Shown here in pieces: positions 45,799 to 54,629 of a DNA stretch of 64,000 nt. The translations under genes were made by a program, and so were the position numbers. This DNA is from Geothrix rubra (lineage in GTDB: Bacteria > Acidobacteriota > Holophagae > Holophagales > Holophagaceae), in the NCBI RefSeq assembly GCF_030268065.1, contig NZ_BSDD01000005.1, positions 64,156 to 128,155 on the forward strand, written 5' to 3'. The notes under the pieces were generated by a model. That model was not told where the DNA came from, did not search any database, and saw only the letters and a list, made by a program, of their open reading frames with translations. Position 1 is the first letter of the stretch. Each line of letters starts with the position of its first letter.

Positions 45799-47013
45799 AT
45801 GTCCTATGTGCGCCGGCCGCAGTTCCTGCCCTTCACCCGCCCCATGGTGGGCCAGGAGGAGATCGCGGAGATCATCGACACCATCCACAGCGGATGGATC
45901 ACCACGGGGCCCAAGTCCGCGAAGTTCGAGGAGGCGCTCCAGGACTACAACGGCGTGCCCCACTGCCTGGTGATGAACAGCGCCACCACGGCCCAGGAGA
46001 TCACCCTGCAGGTGCTGGGCCTGCAGCCGGGCGACGAGGTCATCACCACCTCGCTGACGTGGGTGAGCACCCTCAGCACGATCGTCCTGCAGGGGGGCGT
46101 GCCCGTGCTGGTGGACATCGACCCGAAGACCCTGAACCTCGACCCGGCGAAGCTCGAGGCCGCCATCACGCCGCGCACGAAGGGCATCATCCCCGTGCAC
46201 CTCACGGGGCTGCCGTGTCCCATGGAGGCGATCTGGGCGGTGGCCGAGAAGCACGGGCTCTGGGTCATCGAGGACGCGGCCCAGGCCATGGGCGCCTCGT
46301 ACAAGAGCACGAAGATCGGCGGCGACCCGCGCTCGGTCATGAGCGTCTACAGCTTCCACCCCAACAAGAACATGACCACGGGCGAGGGCGGGGCCATCGC
46401 CTTCTTCGACGACGCGTTCGAGAGCCGCATCAAGCGGCTGCGCTTCCACGGCATCGACCGGGACGCCTGGAAGCGGTTCGCCAAGGAGGGCAGCCCGCAC
46501 ACGGAAGTCTACGAGCCCGCCCGCAAGGCCAACTTCATGGATCTCCAGGCGGCCATCGGGATCCACCAGATCCCCAAGCTCGACGGCTTCAACGCCCGGC
46601 GGGGGGTGCTGTTCCACCGCTACCTCGACCTCCTGAAGGACGTCGAGGAGCTGATGCTGCCCTGGGCGGGCGATGCCGACCACGGCCACTGCTTCCACCT
46701 CTTCGTGGCCCGCCTGCATCCCGAAAAGGCGGGCCTGGACCGGGACGCCTTCGTGGCCGCACTGAAGGAGGAGAACATCGGCACCGGCATCCACTACCGG
46801 CCGGCCCATGTCCACCCCTGGTACCGCGACTTCTACGCGGCGAACCCGAGCCACCTGCCCAAGGAGGGCCTGCCCCACACCGACTGGAGCGGCGAGCGCC
46901 TCATGAGCCTGCCCCTGTGGCCGGGCCTCACGGAGGCGGACCAGGACCAGACCGTGGACGCCATCAAGCACGTGCTGGCGAAGGCCAGGGCCACGCACCG
47001 CGTGGTGAGGTAG
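45799..47013 (+). CDS. DegT/DnrJ/EryC1 (ArnB-type) sugar aminotransferase
   Basis: 404 residues. The PLP lysine is in SFHPNKNMTTGEGGA, preceded by EDAAQAMGASYK, as in nucleotide-sugar aminotransferases such as ArnB and PglE. These convert a keto-sugar nucleotide to the amino sugar for lipid A, O-antigen or glycan building. ATG 45799 has GGAG upstream. It stands alone, with no other sugar gene nearby, so the substrate cannot be named. The end converges with the HAD gene (15 bp). Confidence 0.9.
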   Translation: MSYVRRPQFLPFTRPMVGQEEIAEIIDTIHSGWITTGPKSAKFEEALQDYNGVPHCLVMNSATTAQEITLQVLGLQPGDEVITTSLTWVSTLSTIVLQGGVPVLVDIDPKTLNLDPAKLEAAITPRTKGIIPVHLTGLPCPMEAIWAVAEKHGLWVIEDAAQAMGASYKSTKIGGDPRSVMSVYSFHPNKNMTTGEGGAIAFFDDAFESRIKRLRFHGIDRDAWKRFAKEGSPHTEVYEPARKANFMDLQAAIGIHQIPKLDGFNARRGVLFHRYLDLLKDVEELMLPWAGDADHGHCFHLFVARLHPEKAGLDRDAFVAALKEENIGTGIHYRPAHVHPWYRDFYAANPSHLPKEGLPHTDWSGERLMSLPLWPGLTEADQDQTVDAIKHVLAKARATHRVVR

Positions 47014-47028
47014 GCCGGCGATCCCCGG

Positions 47029-48504
47029 TCAGCCCAGCGGCGTCCGCTCGTGGGGCAGGGCGGGCATCGGCGCGTAGACGGTGGCCCCGGGATCGTACAT
47101 GTACAGGTTGGCCACCCGGCCGGTGTAGGCGCAGGCGTACTGCTGGATCTGGTCCGCGAAGCGGGTCTGCTCGTCGCGGTCGCGGAAGATGGGGCCCCAC
47201 ATGGGGTTGAAGGCGGCCTCGATCTCGCGGGTGAGCCGGTCGAGCCCCAGGGCCAGCAGCTCGGCCCGGCGCTGGAGGGCTTCGGCGGTGGCCGCCAGGT
47301 GCGCGGCCTCGTGGTCCAGGGCGGTGGTGGCCTCGGGGCTGAGGCGGGGACCCAGCACGTGCCGGCGCACCCGGTTCCGCTTCCACTGGTCGAAGAGCAC
47401 GGAGGACCGGCGCAGGGTGCGGCGGCGCATGGTCTCCAGCCGCAGGGACTCCCGCAGGTCCCCGGCCTTGGCCTCCAGCAGCTTCAGCTCCCGTTCGAGC
47501 TCCGGGACCAGCAGCAGGGTGCGCCAGGAGGCATTCTTCTTGGACCGCAGCACGTCGCCGTAGATGTGGTCGCCCACGTAGAGGATCTGCTCGCCTTCGG
47601 CCTGGAGCTGGCCTTCCAGCCAGGCGGTGTGCCCCCCGGAGAAGCACCGGGGATGGCCCTCCAGGGGCAGGGCCTCCGGGGCCTCCGTGAAGAAGCCGGG
47701 CTTGCGGCTGCTCACCACGATGAGGTCGAAGTAGTCCGTCCACCGGGGCCGCGCCTCGTCCTGGCCGTCCAGCAGGTGCGAGAGCACCCCGTCGGTGAAG
47801 GTCCACTCGCTGTTGGTGAGCAGGAAGAGCTTCTTGCCGGAGCGTTTGAGGCGGTCCAGGGCCAGGGCCAGCTGGGGATCCTGGTGGACGAAGTAGTCGC
47901 GGTGGGTCAGGATCTCGGCCTTCATCTCCCCATTGCGGTGGGCGGTGTCGATGGCCCAGCGGACCTGGTGGAAGAGCTGGAGGTAGTTGTCGGCCTTCAG
48001 GAATCCCTGGTCGAAGCCGTCCACCATCTGGGCGAAGAGGTGGCTCTCGGGGATCTCGAAGAGGGTGTCGATGCTGCGGAAGCCCTTGGCCGTGGTGGCC
48101 AGGCGGCGGCGGCCGTAGACCCCCTCCATCTCGGCGCGTCCCAGGGGCCGGCTGCCGTGGCAGGCCCGCACCACCTGGCGCTCCCGGTTCAGCTTGAGGA
48201 GGTTGCCGCGCAGGCCGTCCAGCACCAGCCCGCGCACGGCGAAGGCCGGGTCGTATTCGACCCCCAGCAGCCAGGGGGAGTACTCGTGCTCCCGCACCAG
48301 CAGCCGCGCCGCCTTCTTGAAGGCCAGCTCGTCGATCTCCGGGGAGCGGTACCGGGCCAGGGTGTGGTCCATGTCGAAGCCCACGGCCTTGATCTCCCCC
48401 AGGGGCAGCGTGCGCAGGGCGAAGAGCTTGTGGGCGGGCGGCAGCCGTTCCTCCCCGCCCGTCAGCGGCGGGGCGGTGAGCAGGGCGGGGTCCCAGGACG
48501 TCAT
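47029..48504 (-). CDS. HAD-superfamily 5'-nucleotidase (cN-II-like)
   Basis: 491 residues of the HAD-IG 5'-nucleotidase family related to cytosolic purine 5'-nucleotidase. Motif I is GFDMDHTLARY; motif II is LFLLTNSEW; the motif III/IV region is ILYVGDHIYGDVLRSKK. It probably dephosphorylates purine nucleotides. Before the edge duplication at 48553-48700 its ATG would have overlapped the stop of the SprT-like gene (ATGA at 48504-48501), so the two were probably coupled. Confidence 0.9.
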   Translation of the reverse strand: MTSWDPALLTAPPLTGGEERLPPAHKLFALRTLPLGEIKAVGFDMDHTLARYRSPEIDELAFKKAARLLVREHEYSPWLLGVEYDPAFAVRGLVLDGLRGNLLKLNRERQVVRACHGSRPLGRAEMEGVYGRRRLATTAKGFRSIDTLFEIPESHLFAQMVDGFDQGFLKADNYLQLFHQVRWAIDTAHRNGEMKAEILTHRDYFVHQDPQLALALDRLKRSGKKLFLLTNSEWTFTDGVLSHLLDGQDEARPRWTDYFDLIVVSSRKPGFFTEAPEALPLEGHPRCFSGGHTAWLEGQLQAEGEQILYVGDHIYGDVLRSKKNASWRTLLLVPELERELKLLEAKAGDLRESLRLETMRRRTLRRSSVLFDQWKRNRVRRHVLGPRLSPEATTALDHEAAHLAATAEALQRRAELLALGLDRLTREIEAAFNPMWGPIFRDRDEQTRFADQIQQYACAYTGRVANLYMYDPGATVYAPMPALPHERTPLG

Positions 48505-48552
48505 GGAGCGAGTCTACTCCCGCGTCCCGGGGTCGGAGCCACGCACCCGCCT

Positions 48553-48700
48553 CCTTCCGGCTCCGTGCCGATGCCGTGGGTCGCGACCATGCGGGTCGCG
48601 GAACAGGCTCCGGGGGAGCCTGCGGAGCGGGGCCCCCGCAAGGAGCGAATCAGGCCGAGACCGCGCGCCGTCAGCCTTCCGGCTCCGTGCCGATGCCGTG
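48553..48700 (-). repeat. 26-bp direct repeat of the SprT-like gene 3' edge around a hairpin spacer
   Basis: 48553-48578 and 48675-48700 are identical over 26 bp (29 with one mismatch), 122 bp apart. On the coding strand they encode HGIGTEPEG. The 96-bp spacer contains, on the minus strand, GGGGGCCCC-G-CTCCGC, the hairpin CAGGCTCC-CCC-GGAGCCTG (48604-48622) and CGCGACC-CGCAT-GGTCGCG (48582-48600). It shares GGGGGCCCC-N-CTCCGC and the terminal GCGAC hairpin with the rsmI spacer and is oriented the same way relative to the gene. Confidence 0.92.
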
Positions 48701-49069
48701 CGTGATGCTCTGGTGCCCGAACGCCTCCAAGGCCAGCCGCCGGAACCGCTCGCTGTGGCCCCAGTCCCGCTCCCGGTCCATCCAGAGCTTGTAGTGGATG
48801 AGCTCGTGCTCGAGGATGCGGCGCTGCACCTGCTCGGGGTCGTGGCAGTGCATCCCGCAGACCGGCTGGGGCCAGGGCCAGTCCCGGCGGCGGAGCAGGG
48901 GGATGCTGAGGCGGATCTCCGGGTGCCACTTCCCCCGGAAATCCTTCTCGATCACGAAGAGCCCGGCGCACCGCGCCATCCTGGGCGACCACACCACCGG
49001 CGGCGCCGGCAGCTCCCAGCCCGCCTCCCGGAGGATCAGCTGGGCCCGCTGGCGGAGGGTGATGGTCAT
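48671..49069 (-). CDS. SprT-like zinc metalloprotease-family protein, tail altered by a cassette
   Basis: 132 residues. The zinc motif is ILEHELIHYKLW (HExxH) with a downstream GHSERFRRLA that supplies the third ligand, as in the SprT/Spartan-like family. No C-terminal zinc ribbon is present. The reading frame stops after HGIGTEPEG because of the inserted spacer. The displaced original end at 48578-48501 continues the same residues for 16 more codons and then overlaps the HAD gene start by ATGA, so the ancestral protein was probably slightly longer. The substrate is unknown. Confidence 0.82.
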   Translation of the reverse strand: MTITLRQRAQLILREAGWELPAPPVVWSPRMARCAGLFVIEKDFRGKWHPEIRLSIPLLRRRDWPWPQPVCGMHCHDPEQVQRRILEHELIHYKLWMDRERDWGHSERFRRLALEAFGHQSITHGIGTEPEG

Positions 49070-49088
49070 GGCTTCCAGGGCGGGGGGC

Positions 49089-49655
49089 CTACTTCCGGGC
49101 CTTCTCGGCGGCCTGCCCGTGCCGGAAGGAGCCCAGCAGGAGGTTCGGGCCGGATTCGGCGATCCCGGCGTCCAGGGTGTCGCCGCCGAGGTAGAACTGG
49201 TTCTGGAAATAGGACAGGGCCGGGCCTTCGAGGTCGGGGAAGCTCCGCAGGACGGCGAAGACGAGGTGGACGAAGGCCTCGATCCCCTGGCAATGGACGG
49301 CCACGCTCCGGTCCATCAGCAGATGGTCTTCGTACTTGTTCAGGTGGCGCGAGTAGAAGACGACCTTGCCATCGAAGGACAGGTGGGATTCCCCGGTGGC
49401 GATGGGGTAGGCCCTGCCCTTGTCCGTGACCTCGAAGCTGAAGGCCGTCCCCTTCTTGAAGGCCGCCAGCAGGCTCTGGAACTTGGGGTGGTTGAGGTAG
49501 GCGGTGCCGTAGTTGACCTTCTTGGCGGCCGGGCGCATCTCCCCCGCCGTGGGGCCGTACATCATGTGGTTGTAGCGCAGGGCCTGGAGCCGTTCCTCCG
49601 GCGTCTGCTTCTTCTCTTTTTCCTTCTTGGGGGCTTTGCCGGGGGCTGCCGTCAT
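49089..49655 (-). CDS. Hypothetical protein
   Basis: About 188 residues from ATG 49655 (GAGGA upstream). The first 25 residues are Lys/Glu/Pro-rich (APGKAPKKEKEKKQTPEE). The rest looks like a compact soluble alpha/beta protein with SLLAAFKKGTAFSFEVTDKG, FDGKVVFYSRHLNKYEDH and FVHLVFAVLRSFPDLEGP. No signal peptide or membrane helix. I do not recognise a family. It is 19 bp upstream of the SprT-like gene in the same direction. Codon use matches its neighbours. Confidence 0.75.
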   Translation of the reverse strand: MTAAPGKAPKKEKEKKQTPEERLQALRYNHMMYGPTAGEMRPAAKKVNYGTAYLNHPKFQSLLAAFKKGTAFSFEVTDKGRAYPIATGESHLSFDGKVVFYSRHLNKYEDHLLMDRSVAVHCQGIEAFVHLVFAVLRSFPDLEGPALSYFQNQFYLGGDTLDAGIAESGPNLLLGSFRHGQAAEKARK

Positions 49656-49748
49656 GGGGGTTCCTCGTCGCGCGATGGGGCCGGGACCAGTGTCGCACAC
49701 TGCTGCGACGGTCCTTCCGGCCCGGTCGGAACCTCCGGGAGGCGCTTC

Positions 49749-50516
49749 CTAGATCGTCTTCTTCATGAAGGGGCCGAAGAGCTCGCTGGGGAGGGGCACG
49801 AAGGTGGTGGTGTTGTGCTCGCTGGCGATCTCGACCATGGTCTGGAGGAACCGGAGCTGGAGGGCGATGGGCTGCTCGGCGATCATGGCCGCGGCCTGCA
49901 CCATCTTCTCGGCGGCCTGGAACTCGCCTTCGGCATTGACGACCTTGGCGCGGCGTTCCCGCTCGGCCTCGGCCTGCTTGGCCATGGCGCGCTTCATCCC
50001 GTCGGGCAGCACCACGTCGCGCACCTCCACGGTGCTCACCTTCACGCCCCAGGGCGCGGTCTGCCGGTCGATGATCTCCTGGAGCTGGAGGTTGATCTTC
50101 TCCCGGTGGGCCAGCAGCTCGTCCAGCTCCGACTGGCCGAGCACCTTCCTCAGCGTGGTCTGGGCGATCAGGGAGGAGGCCTTGAGGAAGTTCTCCACCT
50201 TCACCACCGCCGCCGCCGGGTCCACCACGCGGAAATAGACCACGGCATCCACCGTCGCCGGCACGTTGTCGCGGGTCATGACCTCCTGCTTGGGCACGTC
50301 GATGGTCACCACCCGCAGGTCCATCCGCACCATCCGGTCGATGAAGGGGATGAGGAAGATGAGGCCGGGCCCCCTGGCGCCCTTGAGCTTGCCCCAGCGG
50401 AAGATGACGCCCCGCTCGTACTCCCGCAGGATGCGGGCCGCCTGGGGCAGGATGATCGCGCCCACGACGATCAGGATGACGGCCCAGGGGAACAGGATCG
50501 TGAAGAAGGGGTTCAT
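49749..50516 (-). CDS. SPFH/stomatin-like membrane protein
   Basis: 255 residues. An N-terminal membrane helix (FTILFPWAVILIVVGAII) is followed by the SPFH domain: REYERGVIFRWGKLKGARGPG, the VTIDVPKQEVMTRDNVPATVDAVVYFRV segment and a C-terminal coiled coil rich in Ala/Glu (AKQAEAERERRAKVVNAEGE). It forms large membrane rings with its NfeD partner, encoded just upstream with an ATGA overlap. Confidence 0.95.
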   Translation of the reverse strand: MNPFFTILFPWAVILIVVGAIILPQAARILREYERGVIFRWGKLKGARGPGLIFLIPFIDRMVRMDLRVVTIDVPKQEVMTRDNVPATVDAVVYFRVVDPAAAVVKVENFLKASSLIAQTTLRKVLGQSELDELLAHREKINLQLQEIIDRQTAPWGVKVSTVEVRDVVLPDGMKRAMAKQAEAERERRAKVVNAEGEFQAAEKMVQAAAMIAEQPIALQLRFLQTMVEIASEHNTTTFVPLPSELFGPFMKKTI

Positions 50517-51838
50517 GGCGGTTCCTCCCTCGAAGGGGTGCGGGGTTTGACCTTCAGCGTCAGGCCCTCCCGGGCGACGATCTCGGCGTCCTGCCCGGCC
50601 TCCACGGGTTCCGGGCTTTCCGCGGTCCAGTACTCGCCCTCGAGGAACACCCGGCCGCCGCCGGCATCGATGCGCTCCAGGGCGGTGACCGTGCGGCCGA
50701 TCATCGCCTCGGCACCGGTCTTCGCCGGCGCCCGCTGGGCGCGGATGCCGGCGCCGACGACGAACGTGAAGAAGAGGGCCGTCACCACGGTGGCGGGCAG
50801 GAGCCACGCCAGGGATAGCCGCAGGAAGGGCTCGCTGCGGTCGAAGAGCAGGAGGGTCCCGAGGAAGAACGCCACCATCCCGCCGACCGTGAGGACGCCG
50901 TGGGTCGGGGCGAACACGTCGAAGACGAAGAGAGCCACCGCCACCGCGACGAGGGCCAGGCCGGCGAGGTTCACGGGCAGGACGGAGGCGAGGTACAGCA
51001 GCAGCACCAGGGCGATCACGCCGGCCACGCCGGGCAGGATGGCCCCGGGGCTGGTCAGTTCCCCGATGACCCCGTACATCACCACCAGCAGCAGGATCAG
51101 CATGACCTGCGGGTGCGCGAGGACCTGGAGAGCCTTCTCCCGGGCCGTCATGGGGAGATCGATGGTGGCCGCCCCGGCGGTCTTCAGAGTCCTGCCGTTC
51201 ACCCCACGCCCGTCGAGCTGGGCCAGGAGGTCCGGCAGATCCCGGGCGATGACATCGATCACGCCCAGCTCGAGGGCCCTGTCGGCGGTGACCGAGGCGC
51301 TCTCGCGCACCGAGGCCAGGGCCCAGGCGGTGTTGCGGTGGCGCTTGGCGGCGATGGCCTCCAGGTAGCTGGCGGTGAAGTTCTCCAGCTTCTGGCGCAT
51401 CACGTCGTCCTGCTTGTCCCCGGAAGGTCCAAGGCGGACCGGGTGCGCCGCCCCGATGCTGGTGGTCGGCGCCATGGCCGCCACGTCCGCGGCCAGGGTG
51501 ATGAAGCAGCCCGCGCTGCCGGCCCAGGCGCCCGGGGGCGACACGTACACGACCGTGGGGACGGGCGAGCCGAGGAACCCCTGGACGATCTCCTTGGTGG
51601 CCTCCAGCAGCCCGCCCGGGGTGTCCAGTTCGATGACGAGGCACTGGGCCCCCAGGCCCGCCGCCTCCTCCCGGGCCCGGGCCAGGTAGGTGGCCGTGGC
51701 CGGACCGATGGTGCCCTGGACCCGGGCCACGCACACGCGCCCGCGGGCCTCGCCGCCGGACCGGACCGGCAGGCCGCCCAGCGCGGCCAGGGTGAACGCG
51801 AGGGCCAGGCGGCCCATCGGCAGGCGGCATCCCGGCAT
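50513..51838 (-). CDS. NfeD-family ClpP-like membrane protease
   Basis: About 441 residues. After a signal peptide comes a ClpP-like serine protease domain (LDTPGGLLEATKEIV; nucleophile Ser in GAWAGSAGCFI), then about four membrane helices (270-390) and a C-terminal OB-fold NfeD domain (IGRTVTALERIDAGGGRVFLEGEYW). In archaea such a protease cuts the C-terminus of its stomatin partner. ATG 51838 has GAGG upstream; ATG 51817 is an alternative. It overlaps the stomatin gene by ATGA. Confidence 0.93.
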   Translation of the reverse strand: MPGCRLPMGRLALAFTLAALGGLPVRSGGEARGRVCVARVQGTIGPATATYLARAREEAAGLGAQCLVIELDTPGGLLEATKEIVQGFLGSPVPTVVYVSPPGAWAGSAGCFITLAADVAAMAPTTSIGAAHPVRLGPSGDKQDDVMRQKLENFTASYLEAIAAKRHRNTAWALASVRESASVTADRALELGVIDVIARDLPDLLAQLDGRGVNGRTLKTAGAATIDLPMTAREKALQVLAHPQVMLILLLVVMYGVIGELTSPGAILPGVAGVIALVLLLYLASVLPVNLAGLALVAVAVALFVFDVFAPTHGVLTVGGMVAFFLGTLLLFDRSEPFLRLSLAWLLPATVVTALFFTFVVGAGIRAQRAPAKTGAEAMIGRTVTALERIDAGGGRVFLEGEYWTAESPEPVEAGQDAEIVAREGLTLKVKPRTPSREEPP

Positions 51839-51997
51839 GGGACACCTCGCAGGAGGATCCCAACCTACGGCCCCCGGGGTCGGAAAACACGCCTTTTTCG
51901 GCCCGGCTGACAGGGGATCGGCGGGGAGCCTGACCTTCCCGCCCGGAGGGGCCGGCGAGGCGGTAGGGTGCTCCCCAGGGGAGGGAGGGCGGCCGCC

Positions 51998-52531
51998 ATG
52001 CTGAAGCCCCTGCCACTGTCCGAGGTGTACTGCCTGCTGGAGCCGGGCCCGGTGGTGCTCCTGACCACGGCCCACCGGGGTCGCGCCAACGTGATGACCC
52101 TGTCCTGGCACCTGATGATGGAATTCTCCCCGCCCCTGGTCGGCTGCCTCGTGAGCGGCGCCAACCACAGCTTCGCGGCCCTGCGGAAGACCCGCGAGTG
52201 CGTGATCGCGATCCCCCCGGCGGCCCTGGCCCCGCAGGTGGTGCAGGTCGGCAACGCCTCGGGCCGGGACCTCGACAAGTTCGAGGCCTTCGGGCTCACC
52301 CCGAGGCCGGCGAAGAAGGTGGCCGCGCCCCTGGTGGCCGAGTGCTTCGCCGACCTGGAGTGCCGGGTGGTCGATACGCGCTTCGTGCCGAAGTACAACT
52401 TCTTCGTCCTGGAAGTGGTCCAGGCCTGGATCGATCCGAGGCGGCGGGCCGCGAAGACGCTCCACCACCGGGGCCACGGCACATTCGTGGTGGACGGGGA
52501 GACGCTCCGCCTGAAGTCGGGGATGCCCTGA
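51998..52531 (+). CDS. Flavin reductase-like FMN-binding split-barrel protein
   Basis: 177 residues. The FMN split-barrel pattern is visible: GPVVLLTTAHRGRANVMTLSW, the FSPPLVGCLVSGANHSF strand pair, TRECVIAIPP and a C-terminal strand region. Family members reduce flavin or bind FMN tightly. ATG 51998 follows a GGGAGGG stretch. It is divergent from nfeD and converges with the PEBP gene (8 bp). The substrate is not known. Confidence 0.87.
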   Translation: MLKPLPLSEVYCLLEPGPVVLLTTAHRGRANVMTLSWHLMMEFSPPLVGCLVSGANHSFAALRKTRECVIAIPPAALAPQVVQVGNASGRDLDKFEAFGLTPRPAKKVAAPLVAECFADLECRVVDTRFVPKYNFFVLEVVQAWIDPRRRAAKTLHHRGHGTFVVDGETLRLKSGMP

Positions 52532-52539
52532 TCCGGGCC

Positions 52540-53121
52540 TCAGCGCCCGTAGGTGCCCATCCAGGTGGCCTGGGCGAGGACCTTGCCCCGCAGGGCCGCC
52601 TCGACCTGGTCCCGGGTGGCGCCCGCCGGGAGCCCGAGGGGCGCCGAGAGCGCGCTGATCCGGAAGATGTAGCGATGCGGCGGGCCCGGCGGGGGCGACG
52701 GGCCGTTCCAGCCCACCCGGCCCCAGCTGTTCCTGCCCTGGTGCGCACCGCCCGGGAGGTCCGGCGTGCGGGGCTGGTCCTCCGCCAGGGAGCGGGCGCC
52801 GCCCGGCAGGTCGTACAGCACCCAGTGGACCCAGGTCCCGACGGGCGCATCGGGATCGTCCACGACCAGGGCGAAGGCCCGGGTGCCGGGGGGCGGGTCC
52901 CCCCACTGGAGGGCCGGGGAGCGGTCGGCCCCGTCCGCCGTGTGGGCGCGCGGGATGGGACCGCCCTCGGGGAAGGCGGGGATCCGGAGTTCCATGGGGG
53001 CCTCCTTGCGCGGCGCCCGCCCCTCCCGGCCCGGGTGGCGCGGGGCCTGGGCCAGGAGGACGGGGAGGAGCAGCAGCGGCAGCACGCCCCCAAGGGTACG
53101 CGCGGGGAGGACGGGGGCCAT
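52540..53121 (-). CDS. YbhB/YbcL (PEBP-like) secreted protein
   Basis: 193 residues. A signal peptide (LGGVLPLLLLPVLLAQA) leads to a phosphatidylethanolamine-binding-protein fold with LQWGDPPPGTRAFALVVDDPDAP, WVHWVLYDLPG and a C-terminal YIFRISALS. The ligand site DPDAP...HW is conserved. The bacterial YbhB/YbcL function is unclear. The mature part begins near residue 40. Confidence 0.9.
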   Translation of the reverse strand: MAPVLPARTLGGVLPLLLLPVLLAQAPRHPGREGRAPRKEAPMELRIPAFPEGGPIPRAHTADGADRSPALQWGDPPPGTRAFALVVDDPDAPVGTWVHWVLYDLPGGARSLAEDQPRTPDLPGGAHQGRNSWGRVGWNGPSPPPGPPHRYIFRISALSAPLGLPAGATRDQVEAALRGKVLAQATWMGTYGR

Positions 53122-53149
53122 GCCCCGCCCTCCCCTGGACCGCGGGCCG

Positions 53150-54514
53150 TCAGGGGGCGGTGAAGGTCGTCACCAGGCCGGCCGTCGTGACCCGGCGCAG
53201 GAAGTGGTTGCCGGTGTCCGCCACCACCAGGTCGCTGGAGGGGGTGACGGCGACGCCGCAGGGCAGGTCGAAGCGGGCGGCGGTGCCGGTCCCGTCGAGG
53301 TTCCCGAGGGTGCCGCCGGAGCCGGCCACGGTGCTGACGGTGCCGCCGGTGAGGATTTTCCGGAGGGTGTGGTTGTAGGTGTCCGCGACCCAGACGGTGC
53401 CGGAGGGGTCCACGGCCAGGCCGACGGGCCAGTAGAAGCTGGCCGAGGCGCCGGTTCCGTCCGCCGATCCGTGGGTGCCGGGCTGTCCGGCCAGGGTGCT
53501 GACGGTCCCCGCGGGGGAGATGGCCCGGATGCAGGAATTCCCGTAGTCGGCGACATAGAGGGTGCCGTCGGCGGCCAGGGCCACGCCGTTGGGCTCATTG
53601 AACTGGGAGGTGCCGGCGGCCCCGTTCAGGAAGCCCGGCTGGCCGGCGAGGCCGGCGTAGGTCGTCACGGTGCCATCGGTGGCCACGCGGCGGACGGTGT
53701 GGTTGCCCGAATCCCCGAGGTAGGCCACGCCCGCGGCGTCCACCGCCAGGCCGATGGGGGCGTTGAAGCGGGCTGCGGTCCCCACCGCGTCCGTGCTCCC
53801 GGGCACCCCGGCGGCACCGGCCAGGGTGGTGACGGTGCCGTCGGGGGCGATGCGGCGGAGGGTGTCGTTCCCCGTGTCGGCCACGAGGAGGTTCCCGGAG
53901 GGATCGAAGGCCAGGCCGCCCGGGAAGCGGAACTGGGCGGCACTCCCGACCCCGTCGGCGGACCCGGGCACGCCGGGGCTTCCGGCCAGCAGGGTCTTCC
54001 GGCCCGTGGCGTCCACCTTCCAGATGGCGTGATCCTCCGCGTCCGAGACGTAGAGGTTGCCCGTGGCGTCGGAGACGACGCCGAAGGGGGACATGAAGGT
54101 CAGCCCGGCCGCCACGGTGAGGGTCGCCGGCGCGCTGGTGGCCGTGCCCAGGGTGTTCGACACGGTGACCACGTACTGGCCGGCGTCCTGCAGGCCCGGG
54201 TTGTAGAGGGTGAGGGTCGCCGCCTGGGCGCCGAGGATGGCCTTGCCGTCCTTGGCCCACTGGTAGGTGAGGGCGCCCGTGCCGGTGGCGGTGACGCTGA
54301 AGGAGACGGGGCGCCCGGTGATCACCGAGGCGTTCTGGGGCTGGGCCGTGATCGCCGGGGCCGTGTCCGAACTGGAATGGCTGCAGCCCGCCGCGAGCAG
54401 GGCCAGGGCGGCCAGGAAGAGGAGGACCGGGCCCTTCCGGAGCAGGCGCCCGACCCGGCGCCAGGGACTTGGAAGGGCGCGGGCGCCGTTCGGGCAGACG
54501 AAGTCCATGGACAT
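53150..54514 (-). CDS. NHL-repeat lipoprotein with Ig-like domain
   Basis: 454 residues. A lipoprotein signal (LLFLAALALLAAGCSHSS) gives an acylated Cys at about residue 44. An Ig-like domain (about 52-132, with YQWAKDGKAI and GQYVVTVSNTLG) is followed by about five NHL blades with the pattern (P/N)xGVAVD..G.(L/V)YVADT.N..IR(R/K)I..DG.V.T(L/Y)AG, making a beta-propeller. ATG 54514 has GGGAGG four bases upstream. It is probably a surface or periplasmic binding protein; the ligand is unknown. Confidence 0.9.
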   Translation of the reverse strand: MSMDFVCPNGARALPSPWRRVGRLLRKGPVLLFLAALALLAAGCSHSSSDTAPAITAQPQNASVITGRPVSFSVTATGTGALTYQWAKDGKAILGAQAATLTLYNPGLQDAGQYVVTVSNTLGTATSAPATLTVAAGLTFMSPFGVVSDATGNLYVSDAEDHAIWKVDATGRKTLLAGSPGVPGSADGVGSAAQFRFPGGLAFDPSGNLLVADTGNDTLRRIAPDGTVTTLAGAAGVPGSTDAVGTAARFNAPIGLAVDAAGVAYLGDSGNHTVRRVATDGTVTTYAGLAGQPGFLNGAAGTSQFNEPNGVALAADGTLYVADYGNSCIRAISPAGTVSTLAGQPGTHGSADGTGASASFYWPVGLAVDPSGTVWVADTYNHTLRKILTGGTVSTVAGSGGTLGNLDGTGTAARFDLPCGVAVTPSSDLVVADTGNHFLRRVTTAGLVTTFTAP

Positions 54515-54629
54515 GAAACCTCCCAGGCAAGGGACCCCGATGGCAGGGCAGAGGTTGACCGGGAGGTCCCGGTCCTCCCTTCTTGTGTGGCCGGACGGGA
54601 GGAGGTGCCCCGGTCCTGGGGTTCGGGCT

